Shown here in pieces: positions 1-8,606 of a stretch of DNA of 64,000 nucleotides. A program made the position numbers and the translations under genes. The notes under the pieces were generated by a model that did no database searches, was not told the DNA's origin, and saw only the letters and a program-made list of their open reading frames with translations. This stretch comes from Gloeobacter kilaueensis JS1 (lineage in GTDB: Bacteria > Cyanobacteriota > Cyanobacteriia > Gloeobacterales > Gloeobacteraceae): NCBI RefSeq assembly GCF_000484535.1, contig NC_022600.1:3162001-3226000 (forward strand), given 5' to 3'. Position 1 is the stretch's first letter, and each line of letters begins with the position of its first letter.

Positions 1-1211
1 ATAACGACTTCTGTGACAACATCCAGAAGGATTCCACTCTGCGCATTGACAGCTAAATACTTTGCAATCGCCCTACCAAGCCATTCGACCACGGGAACAG
101 CGACTGCATCGCCGAATGCCTTTAGACCGATGTGTTGGGATGCTGGCAGCAGGAATCCGTCGGCCCCCTGCAATCTAGCGTACTCCCGGACGCTCATATA
201 GCGCATGTGTATCGTGCCGTCCGGCTGCACCGCGATCAGCACTTGCCGGCTACTGCCGCCTACCGGAGTGCGTAGGCACCCAGCGATCCCATCGTCGCGG
301 GTCTCTAGACAGACAAGGCCGGAGCGCATTCTCCGATAGGCTGTGAGGTAAACAATATTTCCTGACTGCCTGGCGTTGCGCTGCGCTTTATGCAGACGCT
401 CGCAACTGCCATTACGAACATAGGCTAGCTCCCGCTCTAATTCTTGCTGGTTGAACCACCGGTGATCAGCGTCGGTCTCCACAATGTCTGCTAGTGACTT
501 CGTCCGGCAATTCTTTAAAGATGGCAGCTGCATGAAGTGCCAGAAAAGATCAGGATTATCCAGGATCACCTTTAAGACGGCCCTGGTTCGACATGGGTGA
601 GACTGGGAGGCGACATCTAGCAACTTGTCGGTGCCAAGACCGTCACAGCGGGCTAGCAGCGCATTCTGGAACGCCGTTAGGTACACGCGTGGTCTGCTCT
701 GGGGCAGAAAATGCACCGCGTCGATGAGCAGTAGGTCGCAGGCGTAGCCCCGCTCGTTAAGCGAAGAGAGTACTGCTCGAATGTCCGCGCCGCAGTGGGA
801 GGTGAGCAAGCCGACCACATTCTCGAGCATGATCACCTTGGGTAATCTCCCTTTTTCGGCAAGCTGGTCGAGTACATTCAAAAACCTGTAGAAAGCACTA
901 CTGTGTTGACCAGCCAGACCTCTGCGTTTGCCTGCCAGCGACAGGTCGATGCAGGGAAAGGAGGCTGTGACAAAATCCACTCCAGGAGGAACGTCCTCTC
1001 CCTGCACTTGTGCCACGTCAGCTATCAGCAGATGCTCAGCCCTGAAATTATTTCGATAGATTTCTCCTTTTTCTGGATCGATGTCGTTAGCGAAGACGCA
1101 CTGGAAGCGCACTTCCTTCACCCGCTCAAGACCAAGCCGAACTAGGCCGATGCCACAGAAAAACTCGGCGAAGAAAATTTCGGGTTGCTGGCTTGATGGT
1201 GAGAGGTTCAT
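1..1211 (-). CDS. DNA (cytosine-5) methyltransferase, 3' end cut by the window edge
   Basis: Read on the minus strand from ATG at 1211, the frame stays open for 403 codons to the window edge, so the C-terminus is missing or nearly so. C5-methyltransferase motifs appear in order: motif I FAEFFCGIG (residues 14-22), a catalytic-loop PC at 86-87 followed by IDLSLAGKR, motif VI ENV at 130-132, and motif VIII QSRPRV near 171. The variable region (about 180-330) would hold the target-recognition domain, and a motif X-like GDAVAVPV lies near the end. It transfers methyl from AdoMet to cytosine C5 at a specific DNA site. A strong ribosome binding site GGAGGA sits 7-8 nt before the ATG. A small HTH gene lies upstream on the same strand. 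Whether it is an orphan methylase or part of a restriction-modification system cannot be told from this window. Confidence 0.9.
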   Translation of the reverse strand, partial: MNLSPSSQQPEIFFAEFFCGIGLVRLGLERVKEVRFQCVFANDIDPEKGEIYRNNFRAEHLLIADVAQVQGEDVPPGVDFVTASFPCIDLSLAGKRRGLAGQHSSAFYRFLNVLDQLAEKGRLPKVIMLENVVGLLTSHCGADIRAVLSSLNERGYACDLLLIDAVHFLPQSRPRVYLTAFQNALLARCDGLGTDKLLDVASQSHPCRTRAVLKVILDNPDLFWHFMQLPSLKNCRTKSLADIVETDADHRWFNQQELERELAYVRNGSCERLHKAQRNARQSGNIVYLTAYRRMRSGLVCLETRDDGIAGCLRTPVGGSSRQVLIAVQPDGTIHMRYMSVREYARLQGADGFLLPASQHIGLKAFGDAVAVPVVEWLGRAIAKYLAVNAQSGILLDVVTEVV

Positions 1212-1238
1212 GGTGGACTCCTCCAGGCTCGATCCCAG

Positions 1239-1260
1239 TGTATCGCGATATCGTGATACA
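1239..1260. promoter_or_regulatory. 22-bp near-perfect palindrome upstream of the methyltransferase
   Basis: The 22 bases from 1239 to 1260 form an inverted repeat with a single mismatched pair, centred on GATATC. It lies between the stop of the HTH gene (1263) and the start of the methyltransferase (1211), 28 bp upstream of the ATG. There is no T-run, so it is not an obvious terminator. A dimeric-repressor operator is the simplest reading, possibly for the adjacent HTH protein. This is inferred from position and symmetry only. Confidence 0.45.
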
Positions 1261-1262
1261 TG

Positions 1263-1532
1263 CTAGTGAGAAGAACGCCTACGGTACGGCACTTTAGTAG
1301 CGTCGCGTGATTGAAGATATTGGCGCACGGCTCCCCTGGTAGTAACCCAGTTGCGTCCAATTTTCTTCGCCTGAAGCCTGCCGTTAATCGCATACTTGCG
1401 CAGAGTATTCTGGGACAGACCGACCTCGGCGGCAGCTTCAGCTAAGCTTAGCCAATCTTCTATGGGCAGTTCACTTGAAGCGGAGTGCTCAGAATCCTGC
1501 TCTTCCATAGCGCTAAAAATAGCACCTTCCAC
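1263..1532 (-). CDS. Small helix-turn-helix (excisionase/MerR-type) DNA-binding protein
   Basis: An 89-residue protein. After an acidic N-terminus, residues about 28-75 form a winged-helix excisionase-type fold: WLSLAEAAAEVGLSQNTLRKY, then a stretch with NGRLQAKKIGRNWV and a basic tail. Proteins of this family bind DNA as small regulators or recombination directionality factors. It lies directly upstream of the cytosine methyltransferase on the same strand, separated from it by the palindrome at 1239-1260. That layout resembles a regulator controlling a methylase, but the protein is not a classical Cro-like C protein. The start could instead be the internal Met at residue 9. No integrase is visible nearby. 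Confidence 0.75.
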   Translation of the reverse strand: MEGAIFSAMEEQDSEHSASSELPIEDWLSLAEAAAEVGLSQNTLRKYAINGRLQAKKIGRNWVTTRGAVRQYLQSRDATKVPYRRRSSH

Positions 1533-1587
1533 TGTGAGAACACTACACGTAGAGAGATTGCAACTGATCGTCTGGAGCTGAGAAGTC

Positions 1588-4281
1588 CTACTGCACCCCG
1601 ACGCAGAAGCTGGCGTTGGCGGTGCCGCTACCCAGTGTCTGCTTGCAGGACCAGGCGTCGATCTTCGGTAGCTCCCGCTGCTGCAATTCGTCGCGAAAGG
1701 CGATGCGCTCAGCGATCTTCTTGATCTCGATCATCGCTTCAGGAGGGAGGCTGGTCCTGGCAAAGTCGAGCAATTCCTGGGCGTGGGCATCGTCGTTGAA
1801 GTTGTTGGCCACATTCGCCACGTAGGTGTAGCGGCTAAAGAACGCCTGCTTGGCTAAAAGCGGCTGCAGGTTGGCTTTTAGAAATTCCCAGGCCAACTGC
1901 GGGTGTTCGCCGACGTCGGCCACCCGGCGCACGAGGTTGGAGGCGGCTCCTGGCTCCAGTTCGTCGCCGAGCGAGAGGGCCAGAGTCTGCTGGGCCAGCT
2001 TCGGATCGAGGGCCGCTGCCATCGCCCCGTAGAACTGATTTTTTTCTTCGGTGCCGGTTGCCTTGAGTCCGAGATTGTGCAGCTGATCGTAAGTCTGCTG
2101 GTCCGCGTAGCGTCCGACGATGTGCAGCACCGCCGGGCGCAGGTTGCCGCTCAGGCTCTCGGGCGCTTTTAGAAAACTGGCAAAGCGCCGCTGCGCCTCG
2201 ACGATCACCGGCTCGTCGCCAAAGTCGCCCAGGGTAGTGAGCACGTCGTTGCGCAACAGCGCGTCCGTCTGGGGCTCTGCTGGTTGGGCCTGCCAGCCCA
2301 GCCGCTCGTAAAGCGGCTGCAACAGCTTGCGACCGTAAGCTTGAAAGGCGCTGCGGCCCGGTTTGCCCAGTTGCAGCTCGTCCAGGTTGCCCAAAGCATC
2401 GATCACCTGGGTCCAGAGGGCGACGTTGCTCTGGGGCTGCACCTTCTGGGCCAGGCTCAGATAGTCGCCCGAGGTCGCCCGTCCGGCTTTGACCAGCGCC
2501 CAGGTGTCGCTCAATAGATTCAACTGGTCGGCTGCCCGCAGCTCGTCGAAGGCGGCGCTCAGCGCCCTGCGATCGGCGTCGCTGTACTGGACCCGGTAAT
2601 AGCCAGTGTCTCCGGCGTTGAGCTTGAGGGGCACAGCACAGCTGTCGGCGGTGAGTGGAGCGCTCCTGCTGCCGATCAGGGTGGTCTGGGTCGGCGGATT
2701 GTCGCTGCCCTGCGTGTAGTTCACCGGTACCTGCCACAGCAAGGGTTTTGCGCTCGGATCGTGGATGGTAAAGCGCTCCTGGCTGAGGGTGAGCTGCTCT
2801 TTGCCCTGGGCGCAACCGCCCGCTTTTTGAACGCTCAGAACCGGGAAACCCGGCTGCTCGGTCCAGCTTGCCGCGATCGTGCCCACCGGTTGGCCGCTGG
2901 CGCGCTCCAGTTCCTGCCAGAGATCGGCGGTGGTGGTGCTGGAATATTTGTGGGCAGCCATGTAGCTACGGATGCCGCCCTTGAATTTTTCTTCGCCCAG
3001 GTAGCCCTCGAACATGCGGATGATCGATTCGCCTTTTTGATAGGTGATGTCGTCGAAGGCACTCGCCGCCTCCGCCGGGTCCTTGATCGGCTGCTGAATC
3101 GGATGGGTGGTGCTGCGCGCATCGGCTTCCATCGCCCGCTCCTTCGAGGCGTTCTCCCGCAGCCAGACCTGCCACTCCGGGTTGAAGTGATCGGTGGCCT
3201 TGTTCTCCATCCAGGAGGCAAAGCCCTCGTTGAGCCAGAGATTGTCCCACCAGGCCATCGTCACCAGATCACCGAACCACTGGTGGGAAACTTCGTGGGC
3301 GACGGTCTTGTAGATGTCTTCTTTTGTCTTCTGGGAGGAGCGGGCCGGGTCGTACAGTAGCACCGCCTCGTTGTAGGTGATACCGCCCCAGTTTTCCATC
3401 GCCCCGCTGAAGCCCCCCGGCACAGCGATCATGTCGAGCTTGGGCAGGGGATACTTCACCCCAAAATAATCGTTGTAGTAGGGCAGAATCTGCTTGAGCA
3501 CCCCCAGGGCGTAGCGGCCCTGTTCTTTTTTGCCCTCGGTGGTGAGCACACGGAGCTTGACGCCTTCGACCTCGTCGCTCACCGCCTCAAATTCACCGGC
3601 GCACAGAACGACCAGATAGCTTGCCATCGGCGGCGTGCTCAAAAAGCGCACGCGCTTATAGCCGCCTGTGAGGGGCTCCTCGCGCTCGACGGGCATATTC
3701 GAGACGGCAGTGAATGCCTGGGGCAAACTGACGGTGAGCTGGAAGCTGGCGCGAAAGACCGGCTCGTCCCAGTTGGGAAAGAGCCGCCGGGCGTCGGTCG
3801 ATTCCATCTGGGAGCCGAACATCAGTTTTTGCTGACCGTCGGGGGTCTGGTAGCGGGTGTAAAAAAGACCCTGCGCTGCCTGGTTCACCCGGCCTCGAAA
3901 GTCGAGGACGAGCTTGTGGCTGCCGGCGGCAATCGTCCTGGCAAATGTAAGAATGGCGGTCTGTTGTTTGTCGTCGATCTTGATTTTTGCAGGCAGCTTC
4001 AAATCGCTCAGGGCTGCCCTCGAAATCTGCAGTTCGAGGGCGTTGAGGGTGATCGTGCGCGTCGGCTTGCGCACGTCGATGTCGATGGTCTCGCTGCCCC
4101 TCACTGTCAATGTCTTTGGATCCGGCACCAGATTGATCGCGTAGTGCTTGGGCACGACAGCTTTGGGGAGCTGGCCGGGGGTCGTCTCAAAGGAGAACTT
4201 TGACTCAGCGGCAGCCGGGTGGCAGAGGGCGAGGGCGGCGATGAGCGACAGGCCGCCGCTGCAAAAAGTGCGGATCTTCAT
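1588..4281 (-). CDS. M1 family metallopeptidase (aminopeptidase N-like), exported
   Basis: An 897-residue zinc aminopeptidase that removes N-terminal residues from peptides. The start at 4281 gives a clean signal peptide (MKIRTFCSGG then a hydrophobic run ending PAAAES) and has GGAG upstream. An ATG at 4320 in the same frame would add 13 residues before the signal and is less likely. Visible catalytic motifs are GAMEN (293-297), the zinc site HEVSH (329-333) and the third ligand Glu352 in LWLNEGFA. The N-terminal beta domain precedes them and an ERAP1-like helical C-terminal half follows, giving the usual family length. Its signal peptide indicates a periplasmic or outer-membrane-side role in peptide turnover. 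It is monocistronic, followed by the HTH/methylase pair on the same strand. Confidence 0.93.
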   Translation of the reverse strand: MKIRTFCSGGLSLIAALALCHPAAAESKFSFETTPGQLPKAVVPKHYAINLVPDPKTLTVRGSETIDIDVRKPTRTITLNALELQISRAALSDLKLPAKIKIDDKQQTAILTFARTIAAGSHKLVLDFRGRVNQAAQGLFYTRYQTPDGQQKLMFGSQMESTDARRLFPNWDEPVFRASFQLTVSLPQAFTAVSNMPVEREEPLTGGYKRVRFLSTPPMASYLVVLCAGEFEAVSDEVEGVKLRVLTTEGKKEQGRYALGVLKQILPYYNDYFGVKYPLPKLDMIAVPGGFSGAMENWGGITYNEAVLLYDPARSSQKTKEDIYKTVAHEVSHQWFGDLVTMAWWDNLWLNEGFASWMENKATDHFNPEWQVWLRENASKERAMEADARSTTHPIQQPIKDPAEAASAFDDITYQKGESIIRMFEGYLGEEKFKGGIRSYMAAHKYSSTTTADLWQELERASGQPVGTIAASWTEQPGFPVLSVQKAGGCAQGKEQLTLSQERFTIHDPSAKPLLWQVPVNYTQGSDNPPTQTTLIGSRSAPLTADSCAVPLKLNAGDTGYYRVQYSDADRRALSAAFDELRAADQLNLLSDTWALVKAGRATSGDYLSLAQKVQPQSNVALWTQVIDALGNLDELQLGKPGRSAFQAYGRKLLQPLYERLGWQAQPAEPQTDALLRNDVLTTLGDFGDEPVIVEAQRRFASFLKAPESLSGNLRPAVLHIVGRYADQQTYDQLHNLGLKATGTEEKNQFYGAMAAALDPKLAQQTLALSLGDELEPGAASNLVRRVADVGEHPQLAWEFLKANLQPLLAKQAFFSRYTYVANVANNFNDDAHAQELLDFARTSLPPEAMIEIKKIAERIAFRDELQQRELPKIDAWSCKQTLGSGTANASFCVGVQ

Positions 4282-4367
4282 CGAGGACTCCGAGTAGGGA
4301 GGGTACCCGTGCGTGGGCATAGTCGCTCCTTGACGGTTGGAACTGTAGAAATGTTCCCATCTCCTGC

Positions 4368-4748
4368 TCAGGCGGCGGCCAATAGCTCGATGGGCAACCC
4401 GTCCGGATCGACGATAAAGGCGACCATGTAAGTGCGTTCACCGATCTGCTGCGGCCTCGGTTCAAGAAGGACCGGCACTCCAGCCGCCGCCAGCCGCTCG
4501 ACGGTGGCCGCTACATCGTCCACCAAAAAGGAGGTGTGGTAGTAGCCGGTGTAGTGTTCGTCGAGCCAGGCGTCGGGGGCCGGTTTTGGCTCTGGAATCT
4601 GAATCAGTTCGATCCGGCCCAGTGCCCCCGCAAGCCAGCAGGCGAGAGTCATGCCGGTTGTAAAGCGCTCCTCGACCTCAAAGCCCAGCAGGCCATAAAA
4701 GGCAATCGAGCGGAAGATGTCGGCGGTGCGAATCGAAACGTGGTGCAT
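4368..4748 (-). CDS. VOC (glyoxalase/bleomycin-resistance superfamily) protein
   Basis: A 126-residue protein with two beta-alpha-beta-beta-beta modules of the vicinal oxygen chelate fold. It starts MHHVSIRT, continues with IAFYGLLGFEVEERF and a mid-domain HTSFLVDD, and ends with VDPDGLPIELL. The His at position 2 or 3, the His of YYHTSF and the Glu of PIEL are placed as metal ligands in this family. The substrate is unknown; it could be a lactoylglutathione lyase-like isomerase or a dioxygenase relative. Its ATG overlaps the stop codon of the upstream gene by one base (TGATG), so the two are translationally coupled. Confidence 0.85.
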   Translation of the reverse strand: MHHVSIRTADIFRSIAFYGLLGFEVEERFTTGMTLACWLAGALGRIELIQIPEPKPAPDAWLDEHYTGYYHTSFLVDDVAATVERLAAAGVPVLLEPRPQQIGERTYMVAFIVDPDGLPIELLAAA

Positions 4749-5053
4749 CAGCGAATATCCAGCTTGGCCAGCAGAATCTCGGCTATGGCGTTGGCGACGA
4801 CGAACTCGCTGCAGGCGCTCATCGCAAAGTCGAAGTGGCGCAACTCGGCGAGCAGGGCGATGTGGATGGCCGAGACCAGATCTTCGCCCTCCAGGCGCTG
4901 GCGAATATAGACCTGGGCGGCGCGCTCGGCGATGGCCGGGTGGATGGCCTCGGCTAAAAATTCTCTGTCCAGCCAGGCGAGCAACTGGCCCCGCAACCAT
5001 TGCCCTTCCGCCTCGATGTCTGTGACCGGCGGCAGCCAGATATCCTGCACCAT
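4748..5053 (-). CDS. Conserved hypothetical protein, 101 aa
   Basis: A mostly helical 101-residue acidic protein with no signal peptide or membrane segment. It begins MVQDIWLPPVTDIEAEGQ and ends with a long helix around NAIAEILLAKLDIR. I recognise no catalytic motif. It overlaps the downstream VOC gene by one nucleotide, which marks it as the first gene of a two-gene operon. Function is unknown. Confidence 0.7.
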   Translation of the reverse strand: MVQDIWLPPVTDIEAEGQWLRGQLLAWLDREFLAEAIHPAIAERAAQVYIRQRLEGEDLVSAIHIALLAELRHFDFAMSACSEFVVANAIAEILLAKLDIR

Positions 5054-5138
5054 GCCCTCACTTTAACAGCCACAGGCCAGATCGCCCGGCGCACAGTTTC
5101 TCAAGGTAGGATGCTCTTGAGTCTTTGCGGAGAATCGC

Positions 5139-5429
5139 ATGGAGCAGCAACCGCCCCGCACCGGCTGGTTCGACGAGGCCAACGGCGTCACCAGGCTTTC
5201 TGAGTACTTCCAGCGCATGGAATCGTGGCAGCAGGCGATCGCCGACGGCAAGATCACCCCAGAAGAAATCCGCGATCAATCCAGCCGGGTGATTGCGCTT
5301 CTAAAAGAAGTCGAGCCCCTTGTCAGCGAACCCGAGCACCAGCTCATCACCGAGACACTCTACGAAATAGCGGTGCTGCAAGCGATGCAGGCTTCCGCTG
5401 TCGCCAGTTCCCTGCGCACCAGCCAGTAA
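5139..5429 (+). CDS. Hypothetical protein matching the C-terminal domain of the gene at 5902
   Basis: A 96-residue soluble helical protein preceded by GGAGA. Its core (WFDEANG..., then YFQRMESWQQAIADGKI, then ...LYEIAVLQAMQASA) lines up almost residue for residue with residues about 150-235 of the 249-residue protein encoded at 5902-6651. The same-strand neighbours at 5442 and 5902 follow with 12-13 nt spacers, so the three form one operon. Function is unknown. The pattern says the two domains act together: they are separate polypeptides here and fused in the third gene. Confidence 0.75.
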   Translation: MEQQPPRTGWFDEANGVTRLSEYFQRMESWQQAIADGKITPEEIRDQSSRVIALLKEVEPLVSEPEHQLITETLYEIAVLQAMQASAVASSLRTSQ

Positions 5430-5441
5430 GGAGCCCCGCTC

Positions 5442-5888
5442 ATGAAAGTGAAAGCTTATCAGATTCCCGATACTTCGCCGCAGTACCTGGCCACCTCGAT
5501 CGAGTCGTGGTTCCGCTCGGAGAATTTCGAGACCCAAAGTTTTGCTGGTCCTGAGAACACCTACATCGTCCAGGGCCGCAAGGACAACCTGCTGCGCTAT
5601 TTCCTCGGTCTTTCTGCCGCCCTCACCGTTACCGTCGGTACCCAACCGGACGGTGCGCTGACGGTGGCGATCGGTGCCGGTAGCTGGTTTGACAAGTTTC
5701 TGGCCGGTTTTGCCGGGGTCTTTTTGTTCGCTCCCCTCGCCTTCACCGCCGTCTACGGCGTCTGGAAGCAGGACAACCTCGAGAACAAACTCTGGGACTA
5801 CATCTCCCAGCGCCTGCCAGGGGCAGTCGAGGTACCCGTCACCATTCCTGACCCGCAGTTCCACCCGGTTCGACTGACCCCGTCTTGA
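5442..5888 (+). CDS. Hypothetical membrane-associated protein matching the N-terminal domain of the gene at 5902
   Basis: A 148-residue protein with a ribosome binding site GGAGC. The N-terminal part (MKVKAYQIPDTSPQYLA..., WFRSENFETQ, then VQGRKDNLLRYFLGLSAAL) aligns with residues 1 to about 125 of the 5902 gene product. A hydrophobic segment around residues 87-108 (FLAGFAGVFLFAPLAFTAVYG) probably spans or dips into the membrane. No enzymatic motif is recognised. It is the middle gene of the three-gene set. Confidence 0.75.
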   Translation: MKVKAYQIPDTSPQYLATSIESWFRSENFETQSFAGPENTYIVQGRKDNLLRYFLGLSAALTVTVGTQPDGALTVAIGAGSWFDKFLAGFAGVFLFAPLAFTAVYGVWKQDNLENKLWDYISQRLPGAVEVPVTIPDPQFHPVRLTPS

Positions 5889-5901
5889 GAGGAAAGCTTC
5901 G

Positions 5902-6651
5902 ATGCAGACACGTACCTACCAGGCTCCAGCCACCAGCGCCGAAGCGCTCGTCGAGAAAGTGCGCCAGTGGTTTTCTGACAACCACTACGAGACTCAGACC
6001 CTGCGCCTGCCAGGGGGCAGTCTGGTGGTGCAGGGCTACCGCGACGACATCTGGCGGGTAGCGGTCGGTCTGGCCGCTGCCCTCACCGTTCAGGTCAAGG
6101 CGCTGCCCGGCGACACCCTCGAAGTGACGATCGGCGGCGGTGCCTGGGGAGACAAGCTGTTTGTCGCGGGCATCGGCCTGCTGCTTTTTTATCCGCTGGT
6201 GCTGCCTGCCGCCTGGGGCACCTGGGAGCAGTACAAGCTCGATCAGGATATCTGGAAGGTGATCGAGGCGGATCTGCCGGGCGGGAGCACCACCGTCGAA
6301 CCTGCCGCCGTCACCGCCACCGATACTGCGGCTACTCCTCTGCCCGAGAGCTGGTTCAACGAGCAGACCAACGAGGTCTACTCGGTGCAGTTCTTTCAGC
6401 GCATGGAGTCGTGGCAGCGAGCGATCGCCGATGGCCGCATCGAACCGAGAGAAATCGAGGAGCAGGCCGAGCGGGTGACCAGCCTGCTCAAGCGCCTCGA
6501 AGCGACCCTGAGCGATAGCGCCCACGCCAAGCTGACGCAGGCTCTGGGCGAGCTGGCGGTGCTGCAGGGGATGCAGTCGTTTGCCCTGCTGCAGCACATC
6601 GACAGCCAGGGACCGGTTTCAGGCCCAGCCCCGCAGCCGGTAGACCAGTAG
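5902..6651 (+). CDS. Hypothetical two-domain protein: fusion of the two preceding gene products
   Basis: A 249-residue protein. Residues 1 to about 125 resemble the product of 5442-5888 (same YETQ, VVQGYRDD and GDKLF...GIGLLLFYP pattern with one hydrophobic segment). Residues about 150-235 resemble the product of 5139-5429 (shared FFQRMESWQ and ELAVLQGMQ). A Thr/Ala/Pro-rich linker of about 25 residues joins them. GAGAGGAAA precedes the ATG. The 3' end overlaps the convergent YdcF gene by 33 bp. The family is unknown to me. Confidence 0.75.
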   Translation: MQTRTYQAPATSAEALVEKVRQWFSDNHYETQTLRLPGGSLVVQGYRDDIWRVAVGLAAALTVQVKALPGDTLEVTIGGGAWGDKLFVAGIGLLLFYPLVLPAAWGTWEQYKLDQDIWKVIEADLPGGSTTVEPAAVTATDTAATPLPESWFNEQTNEVYSVQFFQRMESWQRAIADGRIEPREIEEQAERVTSLLKRLEATLSDSAHAKLTQALGELAVLQGMQSFALLQHIDSQGPVSGPAPQPVDQ

Positions 6652-7398
6652 ACCCACCCACTCCTTGAGGGCGAGGGTCGAATTGTCCATCGCCTCGGCG
6701 GTGGGCAGCCAGGTGAGCAACCAGTCGCTGACGATCGCGTCGCTGCGAAAGTCGGTCGCTGCCGGGATCACCTCAAAACCGGCGCGGCGGAAGATCGCCA
6801 CCGAGCGGGGCATGTGGTAGGCGCTGGTGACAAGCAAGATCCGGCGGACGGCCTGGGGCAAAAGCAGGGCGCTACTCTGCTGGGCATTCTCAAAAGTGTT
6901 CTGCGAGCCGGTCTCGACGAGCACAGCCTTTGCTGGAACACCGAATTCGCCGATCAAACGGCGCATGTACTGGGCCTCGGGCAACTGCCCCGGCTCGCTG
7001 TAGAAGGGCACATTGCCGCCGCTCATCAAGATGACAGGCGCTTTGCCTGCCCGAAACAACCGGGCGGCGTGCAGCACCCGGTCGCTCGCCTCGGCCAGTT
7101 CTACCCCGTCGTGCAGGCGGGTGGGCATCCGAACCGATCCGCCCAGCACGACGATCGCTTGGGCGGTCGGCAGCTTCGCAATCGGCCCACCGGGATACTG
7201 CGATTCGAGCGATCCGAGCAGGGCAGTGGAGACGAGGGGCGAGGCAAAGATCCCCAGCAACAAAAACACCGCACCGCAGAGTCCAATTGCCGTTTTGGGC
7301 CAGCGCCGCCCCAAGAGCGCCACGGCCACCACCAGCACCATGCTCAGCCCGATCGGATAGATAAAAGCCGGCAGCACCTTGCTCAGATAAAGAAACAT
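6619..7398 (-). CDS. YdcF/ElyC family (DUF218) membrane protein
   Basis: A 259-residue protein with two N-terminal membrane helices (residues about 10-30 and 36-58) followed by a Rossmann-like DUF218 domain. Typical features are AIVVLGGSVR, the Ser/Gly stretch ILMSGGN, the SQNTFENA motif and LLVTSAYHMPRS. Relatives such as ElyC act in envelope biogenesis and other members bind nucleotides, so a cell-envelope role is likely but the reaction is not established. It is convergent with the 5902 gene, overlapping it by 33 bp. Confidence 0.87.
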   Translation of the reverse strand: MFLYLSKVLPAFIYPIGLSMVLVVAVALLGRRWPKTAIGLCGAVFLLLGIFASPLVSTALLGSLESQYPGGPIAKLPTAQAIVVLGGSVRMPTRLHDGVELAEASDRVLHAARLFRAGKAPVILMSGGNVPFYSEPGQLPEAQYMRRLIGEFGVPAKAVLVETGSQNTFENAQQSSALLLPQAVRRILLVTSAYHMPRSVAIFRRAGFEVIPAATDFRSDAIVSDWLLTWLPTAEAMDNSTLALKEWVGLLVYRLRGWA

Positions 7399-7462
7399 CC
7401 AGACAGTCCCGACGCACCTGCCCCACAGCTTAGCAGGCTGACTGGAAGCGGTTTTCTAAGAG

Positions 7463-7483
7463 GCCGTCAATTTCCGGGGGGTG
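7463..7483. repeat. Left copy of a 21-bp perfect inverted repeat
   Basis: The 21 bases GCCGTCAATTTCC followed by six G and TG recur exactly, in inverted orientation, at 9536-9556. The two copies bracket a 2.1-kb segment containing only the oxidoreductase and AraC genes. This copy lies in the 193-bp gap between the YdcF gene and the oxidoreductase. Apart from this repeat I see nothing in that gap. Confidence 0.85.
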
Positions 7484-7591
7484 ATGCTGAAACAGCTCTA
7501 CGATACGAATCAGCTCTTAACTTGACAATGCCATAAGAGCTACAAATTGTAGGATTGTTCTGTCGCTTTTCAGTTTTTGTCACAAAGCCCT

Positions 7592-8530
7592 CTATTGAGC
7601 AACCGCGAGGACAATTTTGCCACGGGCTCGACCGCCCTCAGAAAGGGCAAGCGCCTGCTTGATCTCGGCAAATGGTAGCACCGTATCGACATGCGGCTTG
7701 ACCTTGCCGGCTTCGACAAGGTTCTTGATTTCGGTCAGATTCCTTGCACTCGGCAAGGTGAAGGACCGCGTGACACTAACGCCGTAGCGCTCGGCCTCGT
7801 TTTCCGGGAACGCCACCACAGTGACCATGAAGCCACCTTTTTTCAGAGTCTGGAACGCTCGCTGGAATATCTCGCCGCCCACCGTGTCGAATACGACATC
7901 CATGTCCTTGGCGGCCTGCTCGAAAAGCCCGCTGGTGTAGTCGATGAACTCGTCGGCACCTAGGCTGCGGACGAACTCCTCGTTCCGCGCCGAGGCCACG
8001 GCTGTGACGTGCGCGCCCTTCGCCTTGGCGAACTGTATCGCGAGCGAACCGACGCTGCCCGAGCTGTTGGTGATGAGGAGGCGCTGGCTGGCAGCGAGGC
8101 CGGCCACGTCGAAAATCGCCTGCCACGCGGTGGAGCCGGCCAGCGGCAGCGCCGCCGCCTGGACAAAGTCGAGATTGGACGGGGTGCGCACCATGTCCGC
8201 TGCCATCGCGACGGCGTATTCGGCGAAGGCACCGGTATGGACCATACCGAAGATGGCTTCGCCCTCCTTAAAGCCGTCAACACCGTCGCCTATCTTCTCG
8301 ATCGTGCCAACAAGCTCGCCGCCCATAGGAATGGGCAAGGTCATGCCCAGGCGTTGGCCGGCTCCATTTCGTATCTTCCAATCGACCGGGTTCACCCCTG
8401 CTGCACGGACCTTGATCAGCACCTCGCCGGACTGAGGCTCTGGCCGGTCGATTTCTTGGATCTGAACCACATCATTGGTGCCGTACTCGTGGATGAGAAC
8501 GGCTTTCATCTTTGAACTCATGATGACCAT
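7592..8530 (-). CDS. NADP-dependent zinc-less MDR oxidoreductase (quinone oxidoreductase-like)
   Basis: A 312-residue medium-chain dehydrogenase/reductase. The N-terminal GroES-like domain contains MKAVLIHEYG and AAGVNPVDWKIR, with no catalytic zinc Cys/His set. It is followed by a Rossmann domain in which NSSGSVGSLAIQFAKAKG replaces the usual GGxGxxG loop, then FDTVGGE. Such enzymes reduce quinones or enones with NADPH. An alternative start at MSSKMKA or MKAVL is possible. It is divergent from an AraC regulator 76 bp away, a common regulator/target arrangement for stress-inducible reductases. Confidence 0.88.
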   Translation of the reverse strand: MVIMSSKMKAVLIHEYGTNDVVQIQEIDRPEPQSGEVLIKVRAAGVNPVDWKIRNGAGQRLGMTLPIPMGGELVGTIEKIGDGVDGFKEGEAIFGMVHTGAFAEYAVAMAADMVRTPSNLDFVQAAALPLAGSTAWQAIFDVAGLAASQRLLITNSSGSVGSLAIQFAKAKGAHVTAVASARNEEFVRSLGADEFIDYTSGLFEQAAKDMDVVFDTVGGEIFQRAFQTLKKGGFMVTVVAFPENEAERYGVSVTRSFTLPSARNLTEIKNLVEAGKVKPHVDTVLPFAEIKQALALSEGGRARGKIVLAVAQ

Positions 8531-8606
8531 TTTTCAGTTATTGACGGATGTAGAATAGCAGCCTGGATACGCGACGTAACGCCAATCGGTATCGCGCAAA
8601 GGCCAA

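Noticed and set aside
2761-3360. Long antisense frame inside the M1 aminopeptidase
   Set aside because: Low-complexity composition mirrors the third-position GC bias of the real gene and no motif or ribosome binding site supports it.
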